Below, piece by piece: positions 40,701-52,576 of a stretch of DNA of 52,576 bases (position 1 is its first letter; each line of letters starts with the position of its first letter). The position numbers and the translations under genes are program-made. Origin of the DNA: Ignavibacteria bacterium (GTDB lineage Bacteria > Bacteroidota > Ignavibacteria > Tepidaquicellales > OLB5); the NCBI GenBank assembly GCA_025451455.1, contig JANWKI010000016.1:1-52576 (forward strand). The letters run 5' to 3'. Below the pieces are notes generated by a model. That model saw only the letters and a program-made list of their open reading frames with translations. It searched no databases and was not told the DNA's origin.

Positions 40701-43700
40701 GTTTTTTCTTATCGAAGCGCTTGCATACAGGATTGCGCAGAAGATAATTGATAATTTTTTTGTGGTGCAGAAAGTCACCGTCAAAGTCAGGAAACCTTCA
40801 CCTCCGCTTGGAGGTTTGACAGATTATGTAGAGGTTGAGCATTCCGAATACCGAAAACCCGGTTAGCCTCAAAATAATAATATTGCATAATGGTTGAAAA
40901 GGTAGTACTGGGTTTTGGATCGAACATAGGCAGCAGGCTGCGTAAAATTAATTCTGCCATAAAGATACTTTCGTTAAACAAAGATCTGGATCTGCTTGCC
41001 CTTTCATCGGTTTACGAGACAGAGCCATGGGGTTTCAAACATCAAAGGAATTTTCTGAATTGTGCTGCAGTTTTTCTCACAAAGTTATCCGCTGACGAAT
41101 TGTTTAAATTCATCAAAAAAACAGAAAAACAGGCAGGGAGACTAAAAAGAGATAAATGGCAGGCTCGGGAAATTGATATAGATATGTTATTTTACGGAAA
41201 CAAGATCATAGATCACAGGAATTTGAAAGTACCGCATAGGTATCTTCAAGAACGTAATTTTGTTTTAAACCCCCTTGCTGAAATATTACCGGGATTAATT
41301 CACCCTGTATTAAAAAAAAGTATTGCAGAATTATCCAGAATCTCAGAAGATACAGGAAAAGTAAAAGTATATAAAAGTCATAATTGAACGGAAATTCTTC
41401 AAATAACAGCCAGATAAGCTACATTGCAGTCGAAGGAGTCATCGGTGCAGGCAAAACTTCGGTTGCTTCCATGCTTGCCGAGAGGCTTAATGCTAAACTG
41501 ATACTTGAGAATTTTGAAGACAATCCGTTCTTAGAGAAGTTTTATATGAACCCGGATGAATATGCATTCAGGACTCAGATGTTCTTTCTGCTGGAAAGGT
41601 ACACACAGCTTCAGGAACTGCATCAAAAAGACCTGTTTCAGAACTTCATTATCAGCGATTATGTTTTCGAAAAGGATAAAATATTCGCATACCTTAACCT
41701 GAGCGATGACGAATTGAAAATATATGAACATGTAGTTCAGGGACTGGATAAAAATGTTGTTATACCCGATCTGGTCATTTATCTGCAGTCATCTGTCGAA
41801 AGATTGATGACTAATATCAATAAGCGGCAAAGAGAGATCGAAAAGGAAATAAGCGAAGAGTATATTGAAAATCTGAATGATGCTTATAATTACTTTTTTT
41901 CGAGATACAAGTCCTCAAAGGTCATGATAGTTAATTGCGAAGAGGTTGATTTTGTCAGCAACCCCGCAGATTTTGATGATCTTGTAAGTGAGATATTCAG
42001 ATCTGATATTTCAGCAATAAAATATTATAATCCTTCACTTAGAAAGACTGCCGAATAATGCGTTATGTTATTATTGCAATATTGCTTTATATTTTTTACA
42101 TCATATTGAGAACAGTCCTGAAAAGTTTCCTCAATAATAAAACCACTGCTTCCCGGAAAGAACAGGAGAAACAAAAGCGTACGTATAATTTAGACAAGGT
42201 TCAGGATGCAGAATTCAGGGAAGTAAAGAAAGACCCTTCAATTTAAGAATTGACAGTTTGAATAATTTTGAAAAAGTTTTTGGGTATGCAGCATTAAAGA
42301 TATTAAAAGGCTTTGTTCTGGAAAAAGATATTAACCCTTCTGAAATAGATCATAGTTCTGTAAAAAACATTCTTCTGGTAGTCCGGCATCAAATGGGAGA
42401 TATGCTGTGCACTCTGCCAATGATGCGCTCCATCAGGAACTTTTACCCTGATTCTCATATCATTCTTGTGACAAAAAAATCAACAAGTTTTGAAAAGATA
42501 TTCAAAGATAACAACTCACCGGTAAACGAGGTAAAGTATTATGAAAACGGTTTTGAAAATTTTATTAACCTTGTAAAAGAACTGAGAGATAAAAGAATTG
42601 ACTTATCAATTACTCCTTCAACGGTTTCTTTTTCTGCGACCAACCATCTTATAGCATATTATTCAAAAGCCAGGTACCGCGCGGGAGTGAGATCAAAAGA
42701 TTATGAACTTAACAGAATAGGGTACACTTTAAATATTAAAAATGATTTTTTGTGGGAACTCAACAAAGTACACCAGATAGAAAGGAACCTGGATATTATC
42801 AGGCAGTTGAGTATTACACCTTTTGAAAAAACGATCAGCTTATCACTTTACGAAGAAAATCTTGAGTTTGCCGGGAAGTTCTTCCGGAGCAATTTCCCCG
42901 ATAAAAACAGGATAGTAATCGGATTTCATCCGGGAGCAGGAAAAGAACATAACATCTGGCCAGCTGAGAAATTTGCAGAACTTGCTGTAATGCTTAAAGA
43001 AAGGCTGAATCCCTATTTCTTCATTTCTGAGGGCCCCTCAGACTTTAAATATACTTCAGGTTTGGAAGAATTTCTGAATAAACAAAATGGACTGGAATAT
43101 ACCAAACTAAGAGGTGAACTGGCTGACACAATGGCAATTCTTGCAAGGCTGAATTTGTTTATTACAAATGATACCGGGATAATGCATGTATGTTCAGGTT
43201 TCCAAACTCCTGTAATTGCTTTGTTTGGTCCAACTAATGCAAGTGAATGGGGAGTTATTGGAAGCAATAAAGTATCAATTCAATCCAGGGATGAAAATAT
43301 TAAAAATATTGATACTCATACTGTATTTGAAACCTGTTTGAGGTTGTTAAGTGTTTAAAATATTACAATTTGGCGGCAAAAACAGGCATTTTAAAGACAC
43401 ATTTTGTCTTGACATTTCTTACTTGTAAATATATATTGCCTAATAATGAGGATGAAATTATAGAATAATTGTTAGAGGATTTTATTTCGGTTTTATAAAA
43501 CGGATGCCTTTAGCAATATATTCTGTAAAGTTTTTATAGAGCCGAATTGAACTATTTTCAATTTCGGTTTTTTTATTTAAAACTCTAAAATTCTATAAGA
43601 AATGAAAGCACTTAAATATTCCCTGATCGCTTTTTTGTTTTGTGCAGGAATAACTGTTTTTGCACAGGATGCTGATTTTCTTTCAAAAAATCCTGATTTA

Positions 43701-46700
43701 AGAAATAAGACCACAAACAATCCCGATATTTCAGATTTCCTGTTTAATGAGGTTAAACCTGACTACAAGATCATCAGTTCTAATTCATCATACATAGAAA
43801 TTGAATATTATCCTGCAGGCTCTGTAAAGAGGGAAATTGATGCCGGCCAGGAGCGTTTTTCAACCTATGAATTTCAAAGCGGTCTTGAGAAGGATGTGAT
43901 GAAGCAGGCCGGCAGCCCTGACTTGAGATATAGAAGTTTTGCCGTGATGCTTCCATCAGATAGAAATAATACTGTTCAGGTTATAGATTTTGATGTAAAG
44001 GAAGAACAAAGTGTAAATCTTGCACCGATCCCTCACATGAATGTTATTAATCCGAATATAAGGAGCTTCGAGAATATTTTCTATACTTACACAAGAGGCA
44101 GCGAGTACACAGTAAATAAATTCCAGCCTGAAAGTATTGCCTCTTTATCCAGTGTCGGCTCACTCAGAGATATTACAATTGGCAACCTTATCTTAAACCC
44201 GTACCAGTATAATCCTGTTACTAAAACGCTGAAATATTATTCCAGGATGCGTGTCAGGGTAAGTTTTGGTGAAAACCCTGTGCTGCTGAACCGTCCCAGA
44301 AGCAAACAGGAAATTGCCCTGCTCTCAAATACTGCCCTAAATTCTTTTACTGCAATGAACTGGGTTAACCCAAAGTATAAGAATATTTACAGAGATAATA
44401 ATGTTATAGAAAGTAAACTTAATACAGGTGACTGGTATAAAATAGAGATCAAGGATATCGGTGATAACAGTTCAAGTGAGGGCATTTATAAGATCACAAA
44501 AAGCTTCCTTACAGGTGCCGGCATCAATGTTTCTGGTGTTGACCCCAGGACTGTAAAGCTCTATGGAAACGGAGGCGAACTGCTGCCGGAAAGATTATAT
44601 GATCCAAGACCGTCTGATCTTGAGGAAATTGCTGTATATTTTGAAGGAGAACAGGATGGACAGTTTAATGACAATGATTTTATCCTGTTTTACGCAAGGG
44701 CAATAAATAACTGGAAGTATGATTCTGTTGCCAATTCTTTCAGGCATTACGTAAATTATTACAGCAGGTCAAACTATTACTGGATTTGCTTTGGTACTCC
44801 AAACAACGGTAAGAGGATGCAGCTTTCTCCTTCTGAAAACAGCGGCAGTGCAATAGTCCCTTCTTCTTTTTCTGAAAGAGTATTTTACGAACCGGAACAG
44901 GATAACCTGATAAGTGAAGGTAACCTGTGGCTGAGCTTTGGCAAGAGGCCGGGAGGCGCATTTGAATGGATCACAACCCTGACAGGGCTTGAAGCCAATT
45001 CAAATCTTTTGTACAGAATAAAGCTTGCATCAAGGTGCCTTGACCCCAATACAAATAATTTCCTGGTAAAAGACGATTATTCCAGCATGCCGGAATTGTT
45101 TTTCTTCATGGGTACTGTTCAGCCGGGGTTTGACAACTGGATATATACGGCCACTGATGAAGTAACGATCAATCAGTCTCAAAAAACAAACGGGGAACAG
45201 GTAAAATTAAAGTCTGTTTATTATGCATCTAATAGCGAAGCTGACGGATACCTTGACTGGTATGAAATAATTTATAAAAGAAGGTTCAACTCTGCCTCAG
45301 GTGATGTATTAAGTTTCGATTCACCGGATACAAATGCGATTGTAGAATATAATGTTTCGTCATTTTCCAATAATAACATTAAAGTATTTGATGCGACAGT
45401 CCATAATAATGTGAAGATAATACAGCCGCTGGCAGTGAGTTCTTCAAACGTAAGATTTCAAAGGACTGAAGTGAAAAACAACCTGAGCAAGTATTTTGTA
45501 GTTGGGCAAAACGGTTCCAAGATTCCAGCTCCGGGAAGCATATCTGCAAGAATACCGAACCAGGATCTGCACGGGATATCCGATGGCGCAAGTTTTGTTA
45601 TTATTACTCATAAAGATTTTATTTCAGCAGCAGATAGAATTAAGTCAAAAAGAGAACAGGGTGGCACTTCAAATCCGGATGACTTAAAGACAAGGATCAT
45701 TACTACTGATCAGATATTCAATGAATTCTCGGGTGGCGTATACGACGCGGTTGCATTAAGAGATTTTATCAAGTATGCTTTTGAGAACTGGAGTGAAAGA
45801 CCTGTTTATGTATGTTTACTGGGTGACGGTGGTTTTGATTATAAGAATATACTACAGATCCCGGGGGGGAATTTCGTACCAGCCTGGGAACTGACAAGTC
45901 CTTCAATTAACCAGGTACAGGGGCTCACAACGGATGACTATTTTGTTAATATTATAGGTGATTCTACATCACTAATTGGCAGGCCTGATCTTGCAATAGG
46001 AAGAATACCAGCGAACTTGGTTTCAGATGCTAATACATATATTGATAAAATTGACGCATATGAAAACGGTATAAACAACGGATACTGGAAAAACAGGATG
46101 ATGTTTGTTGCCGATGATTCGAAAACAACAGCTCCTGAATGCGAGTCTACTCCTCATTTGGCTCAGTGTGAATCACTTGCTGAATTATATACGCCTCCGG
46201 CAATTGATAAAATAAAGGTTTATCTTGTTAATTATCCAACAGTTATTACTCCGCAGGGCAGGAGAAAACCGCAGGTAAACTTAGATATTGCTAAGTACTG
46301 GAGCGAAGGTGTAATTAATATTCATTATACTGGCCACGGAAGCCCGGATGTTTGGGCTCATGAATATGTGCTTGAAAAGGATAATATTATGAGCCAGCTT
46401 ACAAACAGAAACCACTATCCGTTTGTTTCAATTGCCAGCTGTGATATGAGTAAATTCGATAACCCCAAAAACCAAAGCGCTGGCGAGCTTTTTATGATGT
46501 CTCCGCAAAAAGGAGCAATCGGAACAATGGCAGCCTCAAGGCCAGTATATGCTTCGAGTAATGCTGCACTGTTTTATGAGGTTTTCAATCAGCTTTACCT
46601 TCCAAGAGACACTTTACTTTTGCAGAAAAGGTTCGGAGGTGCAGTTTTTAATACTAAGCAGATAATTTTCAATTACTCGGATAATGATGCGAAGTTCATT

Positions 46701-49700
46701 TTAATGTGCGATCCGACAATCAGAACGCAGATCCCAAGATTCAAGTCTGATGTTGACAGCATCAGCGGGCTTGCAGGTGATACTATGAAAGCCCTGAGCC
46801 GGATCAAGATATACGGTTCAGTTATCCGCCCAGATTCATCATTATGGAATAATTATAACGGCAAGATCATACTGAAAATATATGATGTAGATAAGAATAT
46901 CGTGATTTATGAAGACTGCAATCCGCCCATACCTCCTCAGAATTTCAGGATAAACGGAGGTATCATTTATTCCGGAACTCAGAATATCGTGAACGGAAAA
47001 TGGGTTGTTGAATTTATTGTTCCGAAAGATATTTCATACCTTAACCAGCATGGAAGACTGATAAATTATTTTTATAATACTGAATTTGACGGCTCGGGGA
47101 TAAACAGAGATTTTATTGTGGGAGGTTTGAACCAGTCAGCTCCTGTAGATTCCATCGGTCCACGGATAAGTATGTTTCTGAATACGAGAAATTTCAGAAC
47201 GGGTGATATTGTGAACGAAAATTTTAAATTCATTGCCGATCTTTTTGATGAATCCGGGATTAACACTACGGGAACCATCGGTCATAAGATCGAAGGCGTC
47301 CTTGACGGGAATGAAAACAATAAGTATGATATGACGAATTTTTATAACAGCGATACTTCATATAAATCAGGGTCGCTGGAGTATGATTTTGCAAGTATTT
47401 CTGCAGGAAGACATACTTTGAAATTAAAAGCATGGGATACATATAACAATTCATCAGAGGCCTCGATTGAATTTGAAGTAGTTTCAGGCGGGGCATTGCA
47501 GGTATCAAATGTTTACAACTACCCGAATCCTTTCAGGGATAATACTGCTTTTACATTTCAGCACAACTATTCAGCTGATATAAATGTAAATATTAAAGTG
47601 TATACAGTTGCAGGCAGGCTTATTAAACAGATAGAGAGAAAGAATATTGCCGATAAGTTCGTTGTAATTAACTGGGACGGGAAAGATGAAGATGGCGAAA
47701 CATTGGGTAATGGTGTATATATTTATAAACTGATTGTTGAGTCTGCTGACGGTCTGACAAATACAAATACCGGCAAACTGGCTGTTTTAAAATAGAATAA
47801 GTTATAATTAATTATATTTAGGAGGAAAATTTAGATGTTCAAACTTAAAATGTGCTTGCTGGCTGCTATTGTTGTGCTATCAGGAAATGTTTTTGCTCAG
47901 GGTGAGTCTGCGGTACCGTTCCTGCTTATCGGGCCTAATTCGTTGAATACCGGTATGGGTGAAATAGGAGCCGGAATGGTAAATGATGCCTCTGCAATGT
48001 TCTGGAATCCTGCCGGACTTGGCTTTCAGACAGGGACTGAAGTCTCTATTACTCACTCTCCATGGCTGCCGGGATTGGGTTTATCGGATCTTTTCTATGA
48101 CTTTCTCGCCGGAAAACATTATATCAAGAAACTTAAGGGTACAATTGGTGCAAGTATAACTTATTTGAATATCGGTAAGATCATCAGAACCGATGAGTTC
48201 GGGAATGAAATAGGAGATTACCAGGCATTTGACGGGGCTCTTGCCGTTGGATACGGAACAAAAGTTACAAAGGATCTTTCAGTGGGAATTGTTACCCGGT
48301 TTATTTACAGCAAACTTGCAGTTGACCCCGTTGCGGGCGAACAGGGAACCGGCACAGCATACGATCTGAGTTTTGATTTATCAACTCTCTGGAGGCCATT
48401 TAAAACTAAAGTAAAATTTATCAATAACAGGCTTGGTATCGGTGTGAATCTCTCAAATATCGGCCCGAAAGTTACATATGTTGATAATGCACAGGCTGAC
48501 CCCCTGCCTACAAATCTTCGCCTTGGATTTGCATATGATGTATATCAAAGTGAATACAATAACTTTACAATATCAGCAGATTTTTCCAAACTTCTTGTAA
48601 AAAGAGGGGAAAACGGAGAATCTGACCCTGTTTATAAGGGAATTTTCACATCATTTAGCGGAGGATTCGACAATGTGATGAAATCTATTCAATCATCAGT
48701 CGGGGCTGAATACTGGTATGGTAACCCTAAAGTTATCGGTTTAAGAGGAGGTTTCTTTTATGAAGATCCGGATAAAGGCAAAAGAAAATTCATTACAATG
48801 GGCGCAAGTATCAGGTACAGCTTGTATGGATTTGATTTCAGTTACATAAGCACAATAGAAGAGAATCATCCTCTTGCCAATACCCTGAGATTTACTCTTT
48901 CCGTAAATTTTGGTACTCCGGAAACAGTTAAAAAACCCGGGGAAAAGAAACCCGAAGATCAACCCAAGAAATAATTTAAATGAAAATTTCAAGCTCGATT
49001 TTGCGGATATTAACAGTCACTGCACTGTTAATATCCGTTAATTTTAATATCAGTGCTCAGTTGATCCCGGCGAGTAAGATCAAACTAAGCCACCCCATAA
49101 ATAGTAACCCAAAACCACTTAATGAAAACGGGAATTACTACAATAATGCTTTGTTCCGCTCGCAGGTGCCGGAAACACTGAATGTTTATGCTATCAGGGT
49201 AGATTTTAAACCTGATAATAATTCTCAAACCACCGGAGACGGCAGATTTGATGTTTCCAGCAATTATCCAGATTCAGTTGATGCACCTCCCCATGACAGT
49301 TTATATTTTATTTACAAACTGGAATTCCTGAAGAATTATTATTTTAAGGCGTCAAAAGGGAGGCTCATTATCAATTATATATTGCTTCCGACCGTAAGAA
49401 ACCTTGGAAATGAAATGGAAGTGTACTCTCCGCGAAGAAACGAAAACATGCAGAGAATGGGTAATTTGTTTTTTGATGTTTGGCGTTCTGCAGACAGTAC
49501 AATAGATTTTTCAGGTATCAATACGAACAATTCTGCATTCGTAATTTTTCATGCAGGTGTTGGCAGAGATGTTGATCTTGCCTCACAGGGATTATTTGTC
49601 GGCGAGCTCGATCTTCCTTCGATCTATATGAGTAACGGAACTTTGAAATCTTTATACGGAGATACTACCCAGGGATACTATACAAATGAAGGAACAATCA

Positions 49701-52576
49701 TACGCAGCTCCTGCATGCTGCCTGAACAGGAATTCAGAATTATCAGTACTACATTCGGTGATGTTTACCTTGAGCTTGGATTGAACGGAATTGTGGTTGC
49801 AACTATTGGAAGCCATCTGGGGCTCCCGGATCTTTTTAATACCGAAACCGGCGGAACTGCTATCGGGCGATTTGGCTTAATGGACGGACAGGCTATTTTC
49901 AGCTATCTTGGGGTTTTCCCTCCGGAGCCATCTGCATGGGAAAAGCAGTACCTTGGATGGATCGACCCCGTTGTAATAAGCTCAAACGGCACTTATAATA
50001 CAAAAGCTGCTACACTGGATATTAACGGAAATGAATCAGTTCGTAAGATACTTATTAGCGGTAAGGAATATTTTCTTGTGGAAAACCGCAACCGCGATGC
50101 ATACGGCAACGGCCAAACCATATATTTCAGAAGAAATAATATTCTGGATTCAGTTAATTTTACACAGGATGTCGACGGGTTCAACAGCTCAGATATCTGG
50201 AAGCTTAAAGGAAGTATTGTAGATGTGGATGAACTGGACTGGAGCCTTCCCGGATTGAAAAATGATACCGCAGATTTTCAGGGCGGAATACTGGTTTGGC
50301 ATATTGATGAAAATGTAATTGATGCCAAAATTGAATCCAATACAATCAACAATGATATAGAGCATAAAGGCGTTGATGTTGAAGAAGCAAAAGGCTCTCA
50401 GGATATTGGTGTAGTTGTGCATACCCCGATAGGTGATATTATCAGCGATGGTTTCTTTGTTGATTTCTGGTATGACGGCAATCATTACAGGCCCTCAAAT
50501 ATATACCGGAATGAATTTACGCCGACAAGCTTCCCGAACTCCAAAAGCTATTCAAATACAAATTCAAGGGTTTGCATTACCGCATTTAGCCAAATTGGGC
50601 CTAACATGACTTTTAACTATCAGCAGTGCGGTAATATTACGAATATTAATACTTTCCCGAGATTAGTTGGAATAGATACTACAGGCAATGCACAGCCGAT
50701 AGGGTTTGATTATAACGGCAATGGGCTCGATGAGATGTTTGTGAACGTTAAAGACAGTCTGTACGGTTTCCGTGATAACGGTAATTCAATAAGGGTTGAT
50801 AAGCCTAATGGGTTCCTGAAAGACAGTGCAGCAGGTTTTATCGTTGGATATTATCCCAATACTGTAAACGGACAGACTAAGTTTGTAACCGGTGTATATG
50901 GCAATAAGATCAGTTTGATCAACTTTACTATTGATTCATTAACAGCGGTACCCTCAGTTATACAGTTTAATTCAAACAGTAATTTTTCAAGTCCCCAGCT
51001 GCAATTTCTGGGATCTCCTGACCAGTTAAGCTCTGGTACTGTAAGCGGGAAGATATTCAAACTTGATCTGGCTTCGCAGGGAATAACATATGATTCTGTT
51101 TCAAACAGGAAAATTATCCAGCTTGCGAAAGAAATAGTAAGTGTAAATCAGGTAATCCGTTTTATTGATGACGCAAATAAGTTTTTAGCCGAAACAGATG
51201 TAGTTTTGGCTCAACAAGTTGATATTCAAACAGAGCCTGTAATTGTTTCGGGTTCTAATTCAGTTTCTCTGGATGGCACAATAATTTCTCAGAATTTAAG
51301 TTTAACAAATGTATACTCATCTCCTGTTGCTGCTGATATTAACAAAGACGGGAACATTGAAATTGTGTTTACTGCCGATAACAAAGTATTTGCGATAAAT
51401 CAAAACGGGGTTTTATTAGATAATTTCCCGTTCACTGTACCTAATGTAAGCAGGATCTCAAGCGGCTGCTCAGTTGCAGATCTTAACGGCGACGGAATTT
51501 TTGAAGTGATATTCGGAACCGGTGACGGGCGTGTTTATGCATATGGTACCGATGGAAAAATTCTGGAAGGATTCCCGCTTACTACAGGCGGGGTAATAAA
51601 TTCGACTCCTGCAGTAATTAACACCGGTGGTAATTTCGGGCTGTTGGTATACTCTCAGGACGGATACCTGTACGGATATAAAACACCATGGGCATATGAT
51701 TCAACAAGGGTTATCTGGAGAAATTATCTCAGGGATAAGGATCACACAAACTCAAATTTGGATAGATTTTCTCCTTCAGCAAGCGGCCCATGTTTACCTA
51801 AGGAGAAGGTATATAACTGGCCTAATCCGGCATACGGTAAATCCACCAATATACGCTATTATCTAAATGGTGACGCATCAGGCATCGATATAAAGATCAT
51901 GGACCTTTCCGGTGAGCTTGTTACGACGCTTAAGGGTACGACCAATAAGGGCTTTGATAACGAAGTGCCATGGGATATCACCAACGTTCAAAGCGGTATA
52001 TATATAGCAGTCTTTGAAATGACAGGCGGCTGCAGTGAAACTGCATCCATCAAAATTGCTGTCGTAAAATAGTTTGATTTAATTCGGATAATTGTTAATT
52101 TAGTCCCGTACAAAACGGGACTTTTTTATGGAAATAATAGTATATACAATACTCGGGCTTTATGCAGTTATGCATTTAATAATGCTTGCAGGTCTGTTAA
52201 ATAATAAACGCAGGCCTCCCGGCGGTGATTACGAACCCACAGTCTCGATAATAATATGTGCAAAGGATGAAGAAAGCTGCATGGATGATTGCATCAGGTC
52301 ACTTCTCCAGCTGAACTATCCGAAAGAGAAGCTTGAAATAATCCTTGTTAATGACCGCTCAGTTGACAGAACAAAAGAGATAATGCTGAGTTACCTCGTT
52401 GCAAACCCTCAGTTAATATATCTTGAGGCAGTTGAAAGTACCGGAAAGCTGAAAGGAAAAGCTAATGCCCTTGAACAGGCGCTTCGCACTGCATCAAATG
52501 ATATTATTTTTACAACTGATGCTGATATTGAGGTTAACAGGAACTGGGTTCAGGAAATTATCAAATATTACGATAA

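Overview
The window reads as a chromosomal stretch from a member of the Ignavibacteria (Bacteroidetes/Chlorobi, FCB group). The main evidence is a set of secreted proteins that end in the type IX secretion (T9SS) sorting domain in its Ignavibacteria-style form (core YPNPFNP), together with a porU-porV pair, a DUF3667-type protein, and an AT-rich genome whose intergenic regions repeatedly carry a Bacteroidetes-like TAnnTTTG promoter element on the correct strand. No rRNA, tRNA, CRISPR array, insertion sequence or phage gene was seen. Most of the window is housekeeping and cell-surface chromosome, not an obvious mobile island.

Layout. 1-2.8 kb: tail of one T9SS cargo protein and a complete Asp-box beta-propeller cargo. 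2.9-7.1 kb: a small lipoprotein, then histidine catabolism (imidazolonepropionase, bifunctional formiminotransferase-cyclodeaminase), separated by a 0.67-kb gap that may hold a small independent transcript. 7.1-18.4 kb, all minus strand: a VPS10/sortilin-like propeller, a LolA-like protein, a lipocalin-like secreted protein, an FG-GAP/UnbV T9SS cargo, an AraC regulator, an S9 (DPP-IV-like) peptidase and lysA. 18.6-19.6 kb: two paralogous small helical proteins resembling the RsbRD N-terminal domain. 19.8-24.7 kb: a TonB-dependent receptor, a YcaQ-type DNA glycosylase, a DUF3667-type membrane protein and a small conserved protein.

24.9-29.4 kb, plus strand: an uncharacterised protein directly coupled to fumarylacetoacetase, a 35-aa membrane peptide, an alpha/beta hydrolase, and a tryptophanase-type lyase. 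This looks like an aromatic amino-acid catabolism neighbourhood. 29.5-33.9 kb, minus strand: an OsmC protein and a 1246-aa flavoprotein that looks like both Nfn subunits fused. 34.3-39.1 kb: UvrD-type helicase, EVE-domain protein, YajQ, a cell-wall amidase and a lipoprotein. 39.4-43.4 kb: sucD with a lysine-rich tail, then folB-folK-deoxynucleoside kinase-small membrane protein-GT9 with overlapping or close junctions.

43.6-52.1 kb: the T9SS block, made of PorU (sortase), PorV (shuttle barrel) and an M6-metalloprotease-like cargo whose HExxH zinc motif is gone. The window ends in the first 149 codons of a GT2 glycosyltransferase. The cargo proteins near the left end and in the middle are predicted clients of the PorU/PorV machinery encoded at the right end.

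The strongest candidates for something new are the M6 pseudoprotease tied to porU-porV, the one-chain Nfn-like flavoprotein, the tandem RsbRD-like pair under a possible FNR-type box, the histone-like tail on SucD, and several RNA or DNA structures: an attenuator-like porU leader, a 14-bp hairpin inside the M6-like gene start, a double-hairpin repeat after the tryptophanase gene, and a repeat-derived amidase signal peptide. All calls come from reading the sequence; no database search was run.
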